From the NCBI GenBank assembly GCA_022749755.1, contig CM040445.1:9817182-9881181 (forward strand): a DNA stretch of 64,000 nucleotides, read 5' to 3'. Positions 1 through 11,800 of this stretch are shown here, piece after piece. The notes beneath the pieces are model-generated. The model saw only the letters and a program-made list of their open reading frames with translations. It made no database searches and had not been told where the DNA came from. Every line of letters starts with the position of its first letter. The first letter of the stretch is position 1. A program made the translations under genes and the position numbers. This DNA is from Azadirachta indica (taxonomy: Eukaryota > Streptophyta > Magnoliopsida > Sapindales > Meliaceae).

Positions 1-53
1 AGCTAGTACTTTTTATTTCTCCCTACTCCAACACAATCGTATTCTTTTGTTTG

Positions 54-540
54 GGCATGGAGATGCAATATGCCCAAATCCTTGACACTTAAAACACTTA
101 ACTTCATGTGACTTAAAAGAAATTTTAGTTTCAGTTTTACCTTTAAAAACAACAACGGAATCCTTTTGTTTTTCTTCTTTTATTTTTGAGATAGCTTTGT
201 TGTGCTTCCAATTAGATTTCTATGAAAAACTAGAAACCGAACCAGACCTGAACTCTTTTGATTTGATTTTCTTCTTTACTTTAATGGCTTTGTGCAATAG
301 CTACTCCAACTTCACAAAGTGTTGAAAAAAATCAATCACATCGACAATTTCCTTGTTCAAGCTGCCAAGAAATCTTGCCATTGTTGCTTCTTGGTCTTCC
401 TCTATATTTGCTCTAATCATGACTATCTCTATCCCTTTATAATAGTCCTCTACACTCATGAAACCTTGAATCAACCCTTTCAACTTTCTGTGCAAATCTC
501 TATAGTAATGGTTAGGTATAAATCTCTTGCGCATTACCAA
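54..540 (-). pseudogene. gag fragment with CCHC zinc knuckle, family G copy 0
   Basis: This is the C-terminal half of a Ty3/gypsy Gag (nucleocapsid-capsid polyprotein that packages element RNA). Residues around [20 protein letters not shown] (about 400-475) match the equivalent gag stretch of copy 1 (4615-4690) and copy 2 (16440-16490). A CX2CX4HX4C zinc knuckle (C-FK-C-QGFG-H-IASP-C) is encoded at about 54-96. The frame is broken by a stop next to position 300, and the N-terminal half is gone: homology stops at 540, where an unrelated LTR segment begins. It is a dead fragment. Confidence 0.75.
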
Positions 541-935
541 CTGATGTGAACCTTGCCAATGACGTGATAAAACCTAATACCAAGCGTGATATTGAATCTT
601 GTAACAATGTGACAAAACCCAAAACCAACCTAATAATAAATCTTGTTAATAATGTGACAGAAACTCGACACCAAATGTGATACAGAACTCCAAGATTTTC
701 AAGATGCAAGTTTGTTGAGTCTTAACCTGTTACCTAACAAGATAAGAACTAAAAACTATAGTTGTTTAAAGACATTACATAAAAATCTCAAGAACCACTA
801 AAGAATAAAGATGATAAGTTTAGTTATTGAACACCACAAGAATATAATTCTTGATACATTTACAATTTCTTGAAAGAACTAAAGATAATTTATTTCTCAT
901 TGAAAACAAATTTGAGAACCAATGTTCTTAAAGAT
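541..935. repeat. LTR-derived segment duplicated at 2868-3260
   Basis: This roughly 395-bp stretch is the same sequence as 2868-3260, with about 10% differences by eye. Both start with GATGTGAACCT and share the phrases AAGTTTGTTGAG and GAACCACTAAAGAAT. At 2776-3700 the sequence sits inside a longer LTR-like unit, so the piece here is probably a partial LTR. It sits between gag (ending 540) and leader (starting about 936) of copy 0 and replaces several hundred bases of the host element. Confidence 0.7.
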
Positions 936-1611
936 TCAAGATCAACAAATCTCAAGAGCAATCGATTAGATAGTAGCAAATCTCAAAATCAGAATATTAA
1001 AGATTTAGTTGAGGCAAACGGCAATGAGAAAGAAAATTAAAAGAGCCAAGAAAATCACTAGAATGCAATGAATTGAAGAGCAAAAGTAAAACATACAAGG
1101 GCACAATTGAAACTGAATAAGATATAAATAAAATATGGAGTATGAAATTAAATTAATTTAGCCACAGGAATCCTTATTTGATAAGGATTACTACTATTTA
1201 AGGAAAAAGAATCCTAACTTGAAAAAGAATATACAACTAGTTTAGAATTAGTCAACTAGTCAATTCCAAAAAAGGAAAAAAGATTATATTATGACTTATT
1301 TGAGTAGCAATATGATCTTGTGGTTCAAGAAATTCCTTTTCTACTAAAAAAAAGATTAAAATTTGCAATATAACTCCCTTTTTTTGTTTTTTATTTTATT
1401 GTTTTTTTATTATTTTTTAATTTTTTTTCACCAAAGTAAATAAATAAGACGAAATTGAATCTATTCAAAACACAAAGAAGACAAAAAAAAAAAATCAAGG
1501 AAGCTAAGCAAAGACCACACAAGAATTAAACAAAGGTCAAAGAAAAAACACGAAACAAAGATAAGCAAATGATAAGTAACATGTTTCTAGAGTCGAAACT
1601 CTGATACCAAA

Positions 1612-2160
1612 TGATAAAAGCTTACTAGACGACTTACTCTAAGAGCTCTTGAATAAATTGTTATGCGCACCTCAAAAACTAAAAAAATAGGTTGTAGATG
1701 ATAAGATTAGAACTTAAGGATAAAATTCCTATCGTAAATAGAAATAGAAACCTCAAATAAAAGAGAAAACTAAAAATCTTAATCTAACTAGGAAACATAA
1801 CAATTCTAAACAAATTGTGAAACCAATTCTATGTAAAGTAAATAATTTAAGCCAAATAAGAAATCTTTAAAGTCCTAACTTTTCCATGTGGCATTAGAAT
1901 TTAGTAGCGCAGGGCTATTCTTTTTCTTGCACATAAAGGTAAGTGATTATCTTTAGTGAGGCTTTGAAAACTTCTAGAACAGCCTTAAAATCTTGAGAAT
2001 AGATTATTTGTCATGCACTTCCATGATTAAGTCTTGTAAAGCCTCTTTCGTCCTCTTGGTCCTTGCTCTAATGATTGGACCATCGATTCCTTATAAATAA
2101 TCTTGAAAATATTTGGGAATGTTAGCTTGAATCATTTAGCCAACACCTCGAGCTTCATTA
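1612..2160 (-). repeat. 5' LTR of family G copy 0
   Basis: The plus-strand sequence begins TGATAAAAGCTTACTAGACG and is aligned with the LTRs at 13338-14092 and 18386-19144. A PBS lies immediately to the left (CTCTGATACCA plus 2 nt). The right end (...GAGCTTCATTA) corresponds to ...GATCTCCATCA in copy 2. About 210 bp of the central LTR are deleted. Confidence 0.75.
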
Positions 2161-2560
2161 AAATGCACTGAAATTATTTTCACGCAATGATGAGCAATAA
2201 GAAGTATGGCCTGTTTTAAAACGAAGTTATATTTTGAGTCCGTTTTGCATTTGATAATTTCGGCCTTGAAAATTGTACATTTTTTACTTCTCCGTTTTCG
2301 AAATAAAATGCACTGCAAAGATTCTCTCGTGATGATAAGAACAAGACCTGTAACCCGTCTTAAAACGAGGTCGTATTTCATACATTTCATGTTTGACAAT
2401 TTTGGCACAAAAAATCGTACATTTTTTACTTTTCCATTTTCGAAATAAAATGCATTGGAATAATTCTCACACAACGATGAGTAATAAGATGTGTACCCCA
2501 TCTCGAAATGAAATCTTATTTTAATCTATTTTATGTTTGACAATATTGGACCCAAAAAAA
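2160..2560. repeat. Tandem repeat, about 2.8 units of 142-145 bp
   Basis: Units begin at about 2160, 2305 and 2447 with AAAATGCA(C/T)TG. They share an internal block of the type GTTTGACAATTTTGG...GTACATTTTTTACTT. The array lies exactly between the outer end of copy 0's LTR and the leader of copy 1, which point away from each other. The short reading frames across it on both strands are by-products of the repeat. Confidence 0.75.
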
Positions 2561-2775
2561 AGGGAATTAGATTACATATCTGATTTTAATCCTTTTTTCA
2601 TTATAAAAAGAGTTTCTTAAACCGTAAGATCATATCCCTAGTCAAATAAGTCGTAATATAATCTTTTTTCTTTTTCTAGAATTGACTAGTTGACTAATTC
2701 AAAGTTAGCTCTATATTCCTTTTCAAATTAGGATTCCTTTACCTTAACAGTAGTAATCCTTATCAAATAAGAATT

Positions 2776-3697
2776 CCTGTGGTAATGTGAACCCACTAGA
2801 CGACCTGCTTTAAGAACTTTTGAATCAGTTGCTCAAAAATATCAGTAGCTTTGATATTAATTGATGTGAACCTCGCCAATAATGTAACAAAACTCAATAC
2901 TGAATGTGACATTAAACCTTGCCAACAATATGACAAAACTTGAAACTAACGTGATAATAAACTTTGTCAATAATATGACAAAAACCTGATACCAAATGTG
3001 ATATAGAGCCTAAAGATTTTTAAAATGCAAGTTTGTTGAGCCTTGACTTGTTACCTAACAACATAAGAACCAAAAACTACAATTGTTTGAAAACGTCACA
3101 CCAAGAATCTCAAGAACCACTAAAGAATCAAAGTGATAAGTTTAGTTATTGAACGCCACAAGAATATAATTCTTGATAAGTTTACAAGTTCTTAAAAGAA
3201 GTAAAGAAATAATTTATTTCTCATTGAAAATAATCTTGAAAACCAATGTTCTGAATTTTAACATAATGTTAGCCCCATATAAATAGGCTAATAAAAAAAT
3301 CCTAAAAAAAATAGAAATCTAAATTTAAATAGAAATAGAAAATCTTAATTTATTTAAGAATAAAAATCCTAATTTAACTAAGAAAAAAATAACAATTCTA
3401 AATAAATTAGAAAACTAATTCTATATTAAATAAGAAATTTTTAAAAGCTCAAATTATCCATACGGCATTAGGATTTAGTAGCGCAGAAATATTTTATTCT
3501 TCTTCTTGCAACCCATTTAAATTCTTGTCATGTATTCAGCCCATCTCTTGTAATTTAGCCTACTTAGAAAGTTTAATGGATTGTGAACGCTGCCCTGTGT
3601 CTTTCCAACGCATATGAGAGTTTTCCCCTTAAGTCTTTCCAAGCCCATATGAGACTCCATATTTTTTTCCCATCTTATATGTTCATTTGTTGATGGC
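2776..3697 (-). repeat. LTR-like insertion (solo LTR, divergent family G relative) in copy 1 leader
   Basis: The start TGTGAACCCACTAGACGACC and the stretch at about 3265-3500 align with the minus-oriented LTRs of family G (compare 13338 and 13668-13865). The middle (2868-3260) is not shared with those LTRs but is shared with 541-935. The leader sequence of copy 1 stops at about 2775 and resumes at about 3697, minus some 150 bp. No clean target duplication is visible, so the right boundary is approximate. Confidence 0.55.
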
Positions 3698-4069
3698 TTT
3701 TTGGCTTTGCTCTTCAATTCATTACATTTTAGTGATTTCTTTTACATGTTTTTTACTTCCTTATGAAGTTTTCTTATTTTCTTGGCTATTTTAATTTTCT
3801 TTCTCGTTGTCGTTTGCCTCAACTAAGTCTTTAATGTTCTGATTTTGAGATTTGCTACCATCCAACCGATTGCTCCTGAAATTTGTTGATTTTAATTCTT
3901 TAAGAACATAAAGGGGGTTGGCTTGAGTGGTAAAAAGATAGAGTGGTGAGACCATCACCAAATTAACGTGAAACATAAGTGATAACAATCTAATTTGAGT
4001 GCAAATACATGAGGGAGTGTGAGAGAAATAAATTTCTTTAATTTACAACAAGTTTTGCAGGTTATAAAC

Positions 4070-5159
4070 ATGAGTAATGAAGGAGAACCACAAAAGGTTG
4101 ACATGAAAATATTCATAAAGGCTATTAACGAACAATTTAGAAAGTTGAATACTAGACTGGATGAATTGCAATTACCATTTATATCCAAAACTACTAGAAG
4201 ACATGTGTTTGAAGAAGAAGAGGAATATGACTCAGATTTAGAGGAATCAAGTTCTAAACGAGGCAAGAAAGTCATTCAAACAAAGATAGCAATTTGGGCA
4301 ACATAAAAATGAAGATTCCAACCTTTCAAGGAAGGAATGATCTCGAATTATACTTGGAGTGGGAAAGAAAGGTTGAACACATATTTGATTGCCATAATTG
4401 CTTTAAAGAGAAGAAAGTAAAACTAGCAGCGGTAGAGTTTACAGATTATACAAGCATATGGTAGGATCAATTGGTGATCAATAGGCGTAGGAATGGAGAA
4501 AGGCCAATTCGGTCATGGGAAGAGATGAAATTGGTAATGTGTAAAAGATTTAAACCTAACCATTATTATAAAGATTTGCATAGAAAGTTGCAAGGGCTGG
4601 TTCAAGGTTCCATGAGTGTAGAGGACTATTACAAGGAGATGGAGATAGCCATTGTTAGAGTGAACATAGAAAAAGACCAAGAAGCAACAATGGCAAGATT
4701 TTTTGGTGGCTTAAACAAAGAGATCGCCGATGTGGTTGATTTACAACACTATGTAGAGATGGAGAAGCTATTGCACAAATCCATTAAAGTAGAAAAGCAA
4801 ATCAAATCAAAAAGGTTCAGATTTGGATCAGTATCTAATTCTTCATGGAAATCTAATTGGATGCACAACCAAGCTACCTTAAAAATAAAAAGAAGAAGGA
4901 AAACAAAAGGATTATGTTGTTATTTCTAAAGGTAAAACTAAAACTAAAACTTCTTTTAAATCACATGGCGTTAAGTGTCTTAGGTGCCAAGGATTCGGGC
5001 ATATTGTTTCTCAATGCCCAAACAAAAGAGTTATGATTATGTTGGAGAATGGAGAAATAGAAAGTGCTAGCTCAAGTGAGGATGAGATGCCATCAAGAAT
5101 TGTTCTGATGTTAAAGTTAAAGAACCCCATGCATAGTGATTCATTGGTTACAAGGAGAG
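4070..5159 (+). pseudogene. gag polyprotein, Ty3/gypsy family G copy 1
   Basis: The best preserved gag of family G. The ATG at 4070 gives MSNEGEPQKVDMK; the first frame runs to a stop at 4304-4306. The retrotransposon Gag domain continues from about 4307, after an in-frame stop at about 4463 (TAG, where a Trp codon is expected), through [19 protein letters not shown] and [12 protein letters not shown] (about 4515-4640). A CX2CX4HX4C zinc knuckle (C-LR-C-QGFG-H-IVSQ-C) lies at 4976-5017 in another frame. Gag would form the particle and bind the element's RNA. At least two stops and a frameshift make it non-functional. Confidence 0.8.
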
Positions 5160-5169
5160 CCTTAAGTAT

Positions 5170-7000
5170 ATAGCCTAAGGATGATGTTGATGAAGAGCAA
5201 CGTGAGCATATTTTTTACACAAGATTCCATGTGAAGGATAAGGTATGTACTATGATCATTTATAGTGGAAGTTGTACTAATATTGCTAGTACTTTGTTGG
5301 TAGATAAGCTGAATTGGCATACCATAAAGCATCCTAAACTGTACAAATTGCAATGACTGAATGAATATGGAGAAGTGAGGATAACCAAGCAAGTTCTAGT
5401 TTCCTTGTCAATTGACAAGTATGAGGATGAAGTTCTATGTAATGTGGCACTAATGCAAGCTGGTCATATATTGCTTGGCCGACCATAACAGTTTAATCGG
5501 AAGGTTACATATGATGGGTATAAATATCGTTATTCTTTTGTAATAAATAACCAAACTGTTGTACTAACCCCTCTTAAACCTTTGCAAGCTTATGAAGATC
5601 AGATTAGGATACAAAGAAAGTGCAAAATGAGAGAAGAAAAAATGTGTGAGCAAGAGGAAAAGAAAAAGAAAGAAAGTGAACAACAAAAGTAAAGAGAGCA
5701 AGTAAAATCGAGAGAAAAAGTGCAAGTGGAAAGTGTGAGGCTGAGAGGAAAATAAGAGAAAAAAGTGTGCAAAATAAAGAGAAAACTAAGGTAATAAGTG
5801 TATTTGCTCGAAAAAATGAGGTTAAAAGTGTCATGATTACAAGGCTATAACTACTTATACTTATGTATAAGGATGTTTACTTTTCTACTAATAACCTTAA
5901 CCTTTCTTTCCCCAGTGCTATTGTTTTCTTTATTACAAGAGTTCGCGGATATAGTCCCTAGAAGATTCCCTATAGGTTACCTCCCTTAAAAGGTATTGAG
6001 CATCAAATAGACTTCATACCCGATTCCTTCATACCAAATCGACCTGCTTATAAGCTAATCCCAAGGGAAAAAAGGAGATAGAAAGGCAAGTAAATGAGTT
6101 GGTGCAAAAGGATTTTTTAAGGGAGAGTCTTAGCCTATGTTCAGTTCCTATCATCCTAGTTCCAAAGAAAGATGGAATGCGGCATATATTTGTGGATTGC
6201 CGAGCCATTAACAAAATAACGGTTAAGTATAGACATCCTATCCCTAAATTAGATGATATGCTTGATGAATTATATGGTTCTTGTTTGTTTTCTAAAATTA
6301 ATTTAAAGAATGGCTATTACCAAATTCGCATGAAAGAGGTAGATGAATGAAAGACAGCATTTAAAACGAAATATGGATTGTATGAGTGGTTAGTAATTCC
6401 TTTTTGTTTAACTAATATGCCTAGTACATTCATGAGACTAATGAATCACGTCCTGCGTGCTTTCATAGAGAAATTTGTCGTAGTTCACTTTCATGATATT
6501 TTAGTTTATAGCAAAAATTTGTTGCATGATATCATTCAAAAGAACTTAAAGAAATGGGAGAAGTGTTTGACATATATTGAGTTTGCATATAATAGGTTTG
6601 TTTATTATACTACTTCTTTTTTACCTTTTGATATTATTTATGACTTTGATCTTTTAACTCCTATAGATATTTTACTTTTGTCTACTAATAAACATGCTAA
6701 TCTTGATGGTAAAAAAATGCCAGATTTTGTGAAGGATTAACATGCCAAAGTTCGTGCTAACATTGGAAGCAAGAATGAGCAATATGCTAAACAAGCTAAT
6801 AATAAGCGTTTGAAACTTGTTTTTAAACCTAGAGATTGGGTTTGGGTACACATATGTAAGGAGAAATTTCTTACACAAAGGAAATTGAAATTGCAGTTTA
6901 GAGGAGATGGACTTTTTCAAGTCTTGGAGAGAATCAATGATAATGCCTACAAGCTAGATTTACCAGACAATTATGGTAATATTAGTGTGACTTTTTAATA
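5170..7000 (+). pseudogene. pol remnant (protease, truncated RT, integrase C-terminus), family G copy 1
   Basis: The retropepsin-like region (about 5170-5560) has its active-site motif as YSG rather than DSG (TAT at 5261-5263), so the catalytic Asp is lost. RT blocks at 6100-6520 include VPKKDGMRHI, the INLKNGYYQI block and [13 protein letters not shown], where the usual YxDD catalytic pair reads HFHD. At about 6527 the sequence jumps directly into the distal integrase region ([21 protein letters not shown]). The rest of RT, RNase H and the integrase DDE core are missing. Several stops also occur (for example about 6348, 6738). Gag and RT resemble CRM/chromovirus-type plant gypsy elements, but the clade is not proved. 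Confidence 0.8.
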
Positions 7001-7601
7001 TTGTTGATTTATCTTTGTTTGATATAAATGATTCAAGGACGAATCCTTTCAAGGAAGGAGGAAATAATGGAGATCGAGGCACTAACCAAATGATTTAAGC
7101 TAACATTCCCAAATATTTTCAAGATCCTTTGCAAGAAATTGGTGATCCAATGACTAGGGTAAGGACAAAGAGGATGAAAGAGATTTTACAAGACTTAATC
7201 ATGAAAGTGCATAACAAAAGAGTTATTCTATAAAATTCTAAGGCTGTTCTAAAAGTTTTCAAAGCCCCACCAAAGATAATCACGTACCTTTACGTACAAG
7301 AAGAATGATAGCCTTGTAAATCCTAATGCCACATGGGAAAATTAGGGCTTTGAAAATTTCTTGTTTGGTTTAGATTATTTACTTTACATAAAATTAGTTT
7401 ACTTTATTTAGGATTGTTATGTTTCCTAATTAGATTAGGATTTTAGTTTTTTTCTCTTTTATTTGGGGTTTCTATTCATATTTATGTTAGGATTTTTTTT
7501 CCTACTTAAATTTGGAATGATGTTTACATGCTTATATAATGGCTACCACTATGTAAACGAACAATCATCACATTATTAAAAATATTGAGATATTTTAATA
7601 C

Positions 7602-8243
7602 TGGAAAATGAAGGTATGTAGGAAGATTAATGTTTGCTAAGGAAAAATAAATTATTAAGCTCTATTCCTAATATTAACAACAAAGGATACAGAAACACCA
7701 CCCTAAAATTATTATTAAAGGTTGTAGAGCTTTAAATAAAACACTCATCACTCTATAAAAAATTCTTCAAGAGATACAGATTATAAAACACAAGAATTTT
7801 ATTAAACTCAACTCAAAACAACTTGTTTTCAATACTACATGGTTGAAGCCTTTATATAGGCTTTTACAAGAAAAGAAACGTCAAAAATTAAGCCAACAAC
7901 TCCTAAAAAGTTCAATGGTTAGGCTAATAACCATTACCTAATTTTGACAAATGAATACAAATATTTAAAATTCTTTGAAAATAAACAAAAATAGCTAATA
8001 CTTTGAAATACAATTCACCAAATCCTTCTATCATCTAAAAATTAAACAAAACACATTAAATTTAAGCTAAAAAATCTTTAAAATTCATGCATCCAGATTT
8101 TGCTTTGAAAATGAACATGTTGTGAATAAGTTATCATAACTTTCTTTAGAAAATTCCAAATACTAAATCGTAATATCCTATAGAAAGCTTACTTCTTCAA
8201 CATTCTAGTGGCACCAACCTCTTTCTTAAATATTATTTCAGTG
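7602..8243 (-). repeat. 3' LTR of element 3
   Basis: It aligns along its length with 9354-10005 (for example GATACAGAAACACCACCCTAA, position 7688 here and 9451 there, and the shared end AAATATTATTTCAGTG). The first 50-60 bp at the left end are more diverged than the rest. Confidence 0.85.
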
Positions 8244-9005
8244 GCCTAAGATTATTGTTTATTGCATTTCGGTTCTTCTTCTTTAGATGTTCAAAACTCC
8301 ATTGTGCTTCACTTGTCCACTTGAACAAGAAAGCTTTCAAGCATTGAATGATTATAGCAATGGTGTTGAAATTTTTGATGAATCTCCGGTAATATGCAGA
8401 TACTCCATTGAAGCGTTGGATGTCGTGAAGTCTAAGTGAAATTTTCTCTGGAACAGCATCATAAAACTCTTCAAGAAGATGCTTAATGATCTGCGGTGGT
8501 GCATTGCCATCTTCATTTTCTCCCAAACAAGAAGATCAAAAATATTGCCACTCTTCTTTGCCTTTCTTTTAAACTTGGAAAGAGTAAGAAAAATGTTTCC
8601 TTCTCCTTTGAAAGGTTTAGTAACACTTTTCATATTGACACCACAATTCTTAAAAGAATAAGTATTTTTAAAACCATTATACATGTTCTTTCTACCATAT
8701 CTCCAAGGATATCTATTTAAATGATAATAATCCATAGGAACAACTTCAAACCAAGTTTCATTTTGATACTTCTCTTCAACAGAAAATGAAATAAAGTAGT
8801 GTTTGGTTACCTTATTTTTAACTTCTTCATCTCCTTTTGTATCCAATTCAGTCTCCATTTCGTCTTCACGAAATTTTGCTCCTTCAAAGATCCTATAAAT
8901 AGGTTTTACCTCATCTTCTTCCTCCTCTGTGTAATCATCATACTTTGCTTCCATGTAGTCTTTCTCTTCTTCCGCTTTAACAATGGATTCACGGATAGAT
9001 TGCAC
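8233..9005 (-). pseudogene. pol remnant of element 3 (protease end fused to RT/RNase H junction)
   Basis: The frame from 9005 to 8352 encodes an acidic N-terminal stretch, then a segment resembling the retropepsin C-terminal part of gypsy Pol (WFEVVPMDYYHLNRYPW, then FKNTYSFKNCGV) and the linker into RT. The overlapping frame 8526-8233 continues with LLEEFYDAVPEKI and then jumps to the RT/RNase H boundary (VSAYYRRFIKNFNT, FKWTSEAQWSFEHL). The catalytic parts of RT are deleted. The acidic upstream part (about 9005-9140) contains short tandem repeats. Confidence 0.65.
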
Positions 9006-9353
9006 ATCACCTTCTTCCTATTAGTCTTCATATTCTGCCTCATATATATTCTGCACATCACCTTCTTCCTCCATATATTCTGCCTCCATATCTTCTCTAT
9101 CTCCTTCATCAATAAGATTTGCATAGACAGTTTCTTCATATTGCTGACTTCTTTATAAATTTTCATATGCCTCAAAAAATTGTTGAATTTGATTGAGTTG
9201 TCTTCTCATATCTTCTAATTGAGAATCATAAGGATAAACTTTAGTGATTGGGGAACTAAACTCAAAAGACTTTAGATAATGACAAGCTGCCATAACTTCA
9301 GAGGTTGCAGATACTCTCAAGTTTTGAAAGGATCTTTCGGCTCTGATACCAAA

Positions 9354-10005
9354 TGGATATCGGATAATCGGGGTTTGTATGGAGATTTAGGTTTTTTTTT
9401 ACTAATAAAAGTTGAAACAAGTTCTCTTCCTAAGGTTTACAACAAATGAGATACAGAAACACCACCCTAATTTGCTGCCAAAGGTTGTAGAACTCAAAAG
9501 AATACTCACCACTCTATGGAAATTTTTTAAGAGATACAGAGTATAAAACACAGGAATTTTAATTAAACTCAACTCAAAACAACTTGATTTCAATACTACA
9601 TGCTTGAAGCCTTTATATAAGCTTTTACAAGGAAAAAAATGTCAAAGATTAGGCCAACAACCCCTAAAAATTTCAATAATTAGACCAACAACCATTACCT
9701 AACTTTGACAAACGAATACAAATATTTAAAATTCTTTGAAAATAAACCATAATAGCTAAGACTTTGAATTACAACTCACCAAATCCTTCTATCATCTAAA
9801 AATTAAATAAAACACATTGAATTTAAGCTAAAAAATCTCTAAAATTCGTGCTATTCAGATTTTGCCTTGAAAATGAACATGTTGTGACAAAATTATCATA
9901 ACTTTTTTTTAAAAAACTCTAAATACTAAATTGTAAAATTCTATAGAAAGCTTACTTCTTCAACATTCTAGTGGCACCAACCTCTTTTTAAATATTATTT
10001 CAGTG
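9354..10005 (-). repeat. 5' LTR of element 3
   Basis: The plus strand starts TGGATATCGGATAATCGGGG. Two nucleotides to the left is the PBS complement (GCTCTGATACCA). It is the mate of 7602-8243; the right end is followed by the AATAC target duplication and by the resumed LTR of copy 1. Confidence 0.85.
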
Positions 10006-10359
10006 AATACAGTTTAAATTTTGAAATTACCCCTTTGACAGTGTCTTCATAACTTAGCATATTAGAGTAATCTTCTTGAACTTATTGGCATTTAAGTTTT
10101 GCTCTTGATGTTTAGACACTCTTGTGTCATATTTTAAGCAAGTGTAGCTTTACCTTCTTATGCTCTTGGTAGAATACAATATCCTGACTTATCAAAGAAA
10201 TGATCAACTTTTGTGACGTTTTCAAGATTAGAATTTTGAGGATTTATTTCCTTAAATTCTAATATAATCATCTACAACTTATTTTCTAGTTCTTGCGATG
10301 AGCATAACAATTGATTCAAGAGTTCTTAGAGCAGGTCATTTAGTAGGTTCTTATCATAT

Positions 10360-10830
10360 TTCTACTACTCGTCACCCACAAACATATAGTCAAACTGAAG
10401 TAGTAAATAGGACATTGTCTACTTTATTGTGTGCTATCATACAAAAGAACTTGAAAACTTGAGAAGATTGCTTGCCGCATGTTGAATTTGCTTATAATCG
10501 TTGTGTTCATTCTGCCACTAAGTTTTCGTCTTTTGAAATTATTTATGATTTCAATTCACTAACTCCTTTGGATTTAACTCTTTTACTTATAAGTGAGCAC
10601 GTTAATTTAGATAGTAAGAAGAAAACTGATTTCATTAAGCAAATTCATGAGAAAGTAAAACAACACATAGAACAACGAACGGAACAATATGCCAACCAAG
10701 CCAATAAGAGACGCAAGAAGATTGTCTTTCAACCAGGAGATTGGGTTTGGTTACATATGAGAAATGAGCATTTCCTGAGTAAAGACGTTCTAAACTTCTA
10801 CCAAAGAGAGATGATCCATTTCAAGTAGTG
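10360..10830 (+). pseudogene. integrase C-terminal fragment of element 4
   Basis: The fragment starts at the end of the integrase core (HPQTYSQTEVVNRTLS; the Glu of the DDE triad is in TEVVN) and runs through EFAYNRCVHSATKF to the C-terminal WVWLHMRNEHF. A stop at about 10459-10461 separates the two parts. It is similar to, but not a copy of, the integrase tails at 6530-7000 and 14000-14660. Confidence 0.75.
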
Positions 10831-10966
10831 GAATGCATCAATGACAATGCCTACAAACTTGAACTACCAAGTGATTATGGGTTAGTACAAGCTTTAATGT
10901 TTATGACTTATCTCCTTTTGATGTAAGTAGCGATTTAAGAACAAATCTTTTTTAGAGAGGGGAGAG

Positions 10967-11800
10967 TGATGCAAACGAAGTTGCGCAACCACGCAAACAA
11001 GAAGAGAAAATCACACAAAAGGCTAAAGACACTTAATTACAATATCTATATGATTCGTTAAGCGTGCCGAGTGAACCGATTATAAGAGCTAGAGTCAAGA
11101 CATTGCAAAGTGCCTTAAATAGATTAATTAAAAAAATATGTGATTCAAACGCAATTCAAGATACACGTCTTGAAGAATTAGACTCAGTGAACATCATTCA
11201 AGCGATCGGAGTTCGAAAAGATTAATGTGGAAATGTCCAAAAATTGTAGTCCATTTGTGTAATTTTAAGAATCTTAAATGATGTAATCACTTACATCATA
11301 CACGTATGATGTCATTACTTAAATCAAAATATGTACAACATGATTGCTTATGTAATATACTTATGACGTTATTGCTTACATCTTTATGTTTGAAGTTTAT
11401 ATTTTTCAAAAGTCATAAAGTTTATATTAGTTTGTCAAATTGTTAAGTGGGTTGTTGGCCTAATTTTTGACATTTTTTTCAATGTATTTGCGTATAAAAA
11501 GGCCTTCATTTCTGAAAAGAAACAAGCAATTTCAGTGTTAAGTTATTCTTTATAAGTTTTGGTTCTTGAACTCTCCAAGTTTAATTTCTTGTGATGTTCA
11601 AAATAATCAAACTTATCATCTATATTCTTAAGTGTTTTCTTAAGAATTCTTGGTGTGGCGTTTGAGTAATCATAATCTTGATTCTTATATAAATAGGTAT
11701 CGGGGTCAAGATTCAATAAACTTGCATCTTGGGAAAATCTTTGGGTTCGTTACTACATTCAATGTTAGGTTTTGTCATATTATTGGTGAGATTCATATCA
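10967..11800 (+). repeat. LTR of element 4
   Basis: TGATGCAAACGAAG...ATATCA with a purine tract on its left and a PBS 2 nt from its right end. A truncated second copy lies at 16489-17231. Confidence 0.8.

Larger units (their letters stand above)
1..2160 (-). mobile_element. Ty3/gypsy LTR retrotransposon, family G copy 0 (5' part, runs off window)
   Basis: The minus-strand element reads right to left: 5' LTR (1612-2160), primer-binding site (1598-1609, minus TGGTATCAGAGC, complementary to initiator tRNA-Met), untranslated leader (about 936-1597), then gag to the left edge of the window; pol would lie outside. The leader is clearly homologous to 17.6-18.4 kb in copy 2 and, inverted, to 2.56-2.78 and 3.7-4.0 kb in copy 1. 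The 5' LTR is about 550 bp against 755 bp in copy 2 because roughly 210 bp are missing from its middle. A foreign LTR segment (541-935) has replaced the leader end and the 5' half of gag. Assignment to Ty3/gypsy rests on the gag similarity to copies 1 and 2, which also carry pol. Confidence 0.85.
7602..10005 (-). mobile_element. Deleted Ty3/gypsy LTR retrotransposon (element 3) nested in copy 1 LTR
   Basis: This is a 2404-bp minus-strand element with two LTRs (7602-8243 and 9354-10005) and a perfect 5-bp target duplication AATAC (7597-7601 and 10006-10010). A PBS complementary to initiator tRNA-Met lies beside the right LTR (9340-9351; minus TGGTATCAGAGC). The host LTR of copy 1 continues on both sides, which confirms the insertion. 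The LTR ends in plus orientation are TGGA...CAGTG, not the canonical TG...CA. The interior is about 1.1 kb and codes only a remnant of pol, so the element could move only by using proteins of a relative. Confidence 0.85.
2561..10356 (+). mobile_element. Ty3/gypsy LTR retrotransposon, family G copy 1 (no 5' LTR, nested insertions)
   Basis: The plus-strand element has leader (2561-2775 and about 3700-4069), gag (4070-about 5150), protease (about 5170-5560), a Lys/Glu-rich linker (about 5590-5860), the first part of reverse transcriptase (about 6000-6525), the integrase C-terminal region (about 6530-7000), a polypurine tract (GGAAGGAGGAAA, about 7054) and a 3' LTR (7065-7601 plus 10011-10356). 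No 5' LTR is found: the leader starts abruptly beside the tandem repeat at 2560. A minus-oriented LTR-like unit (2776-3700) interrupts the leader, and a complete small LTR element (7602-10005) interrupts the 3' LTR. An internal deletion removes the end of RT, RNase H and the integrase core. Confidence 0.85.

Noticed and set aside
2136..2501. 121-codon minus frame and 80-codon plus frame
   Set aside because: Both run across the 145-bp tandem repeat and show the repeat as internal duplication; no protein family resemblance.
8799..9158. 119-codon plus-strand frame rich in Phe and Leu, resembling a membrane protein
   Set aside because: It is antisense to the acidic linker of element 3; the hydrophobicity comes from complementing Glu/Lys codons.
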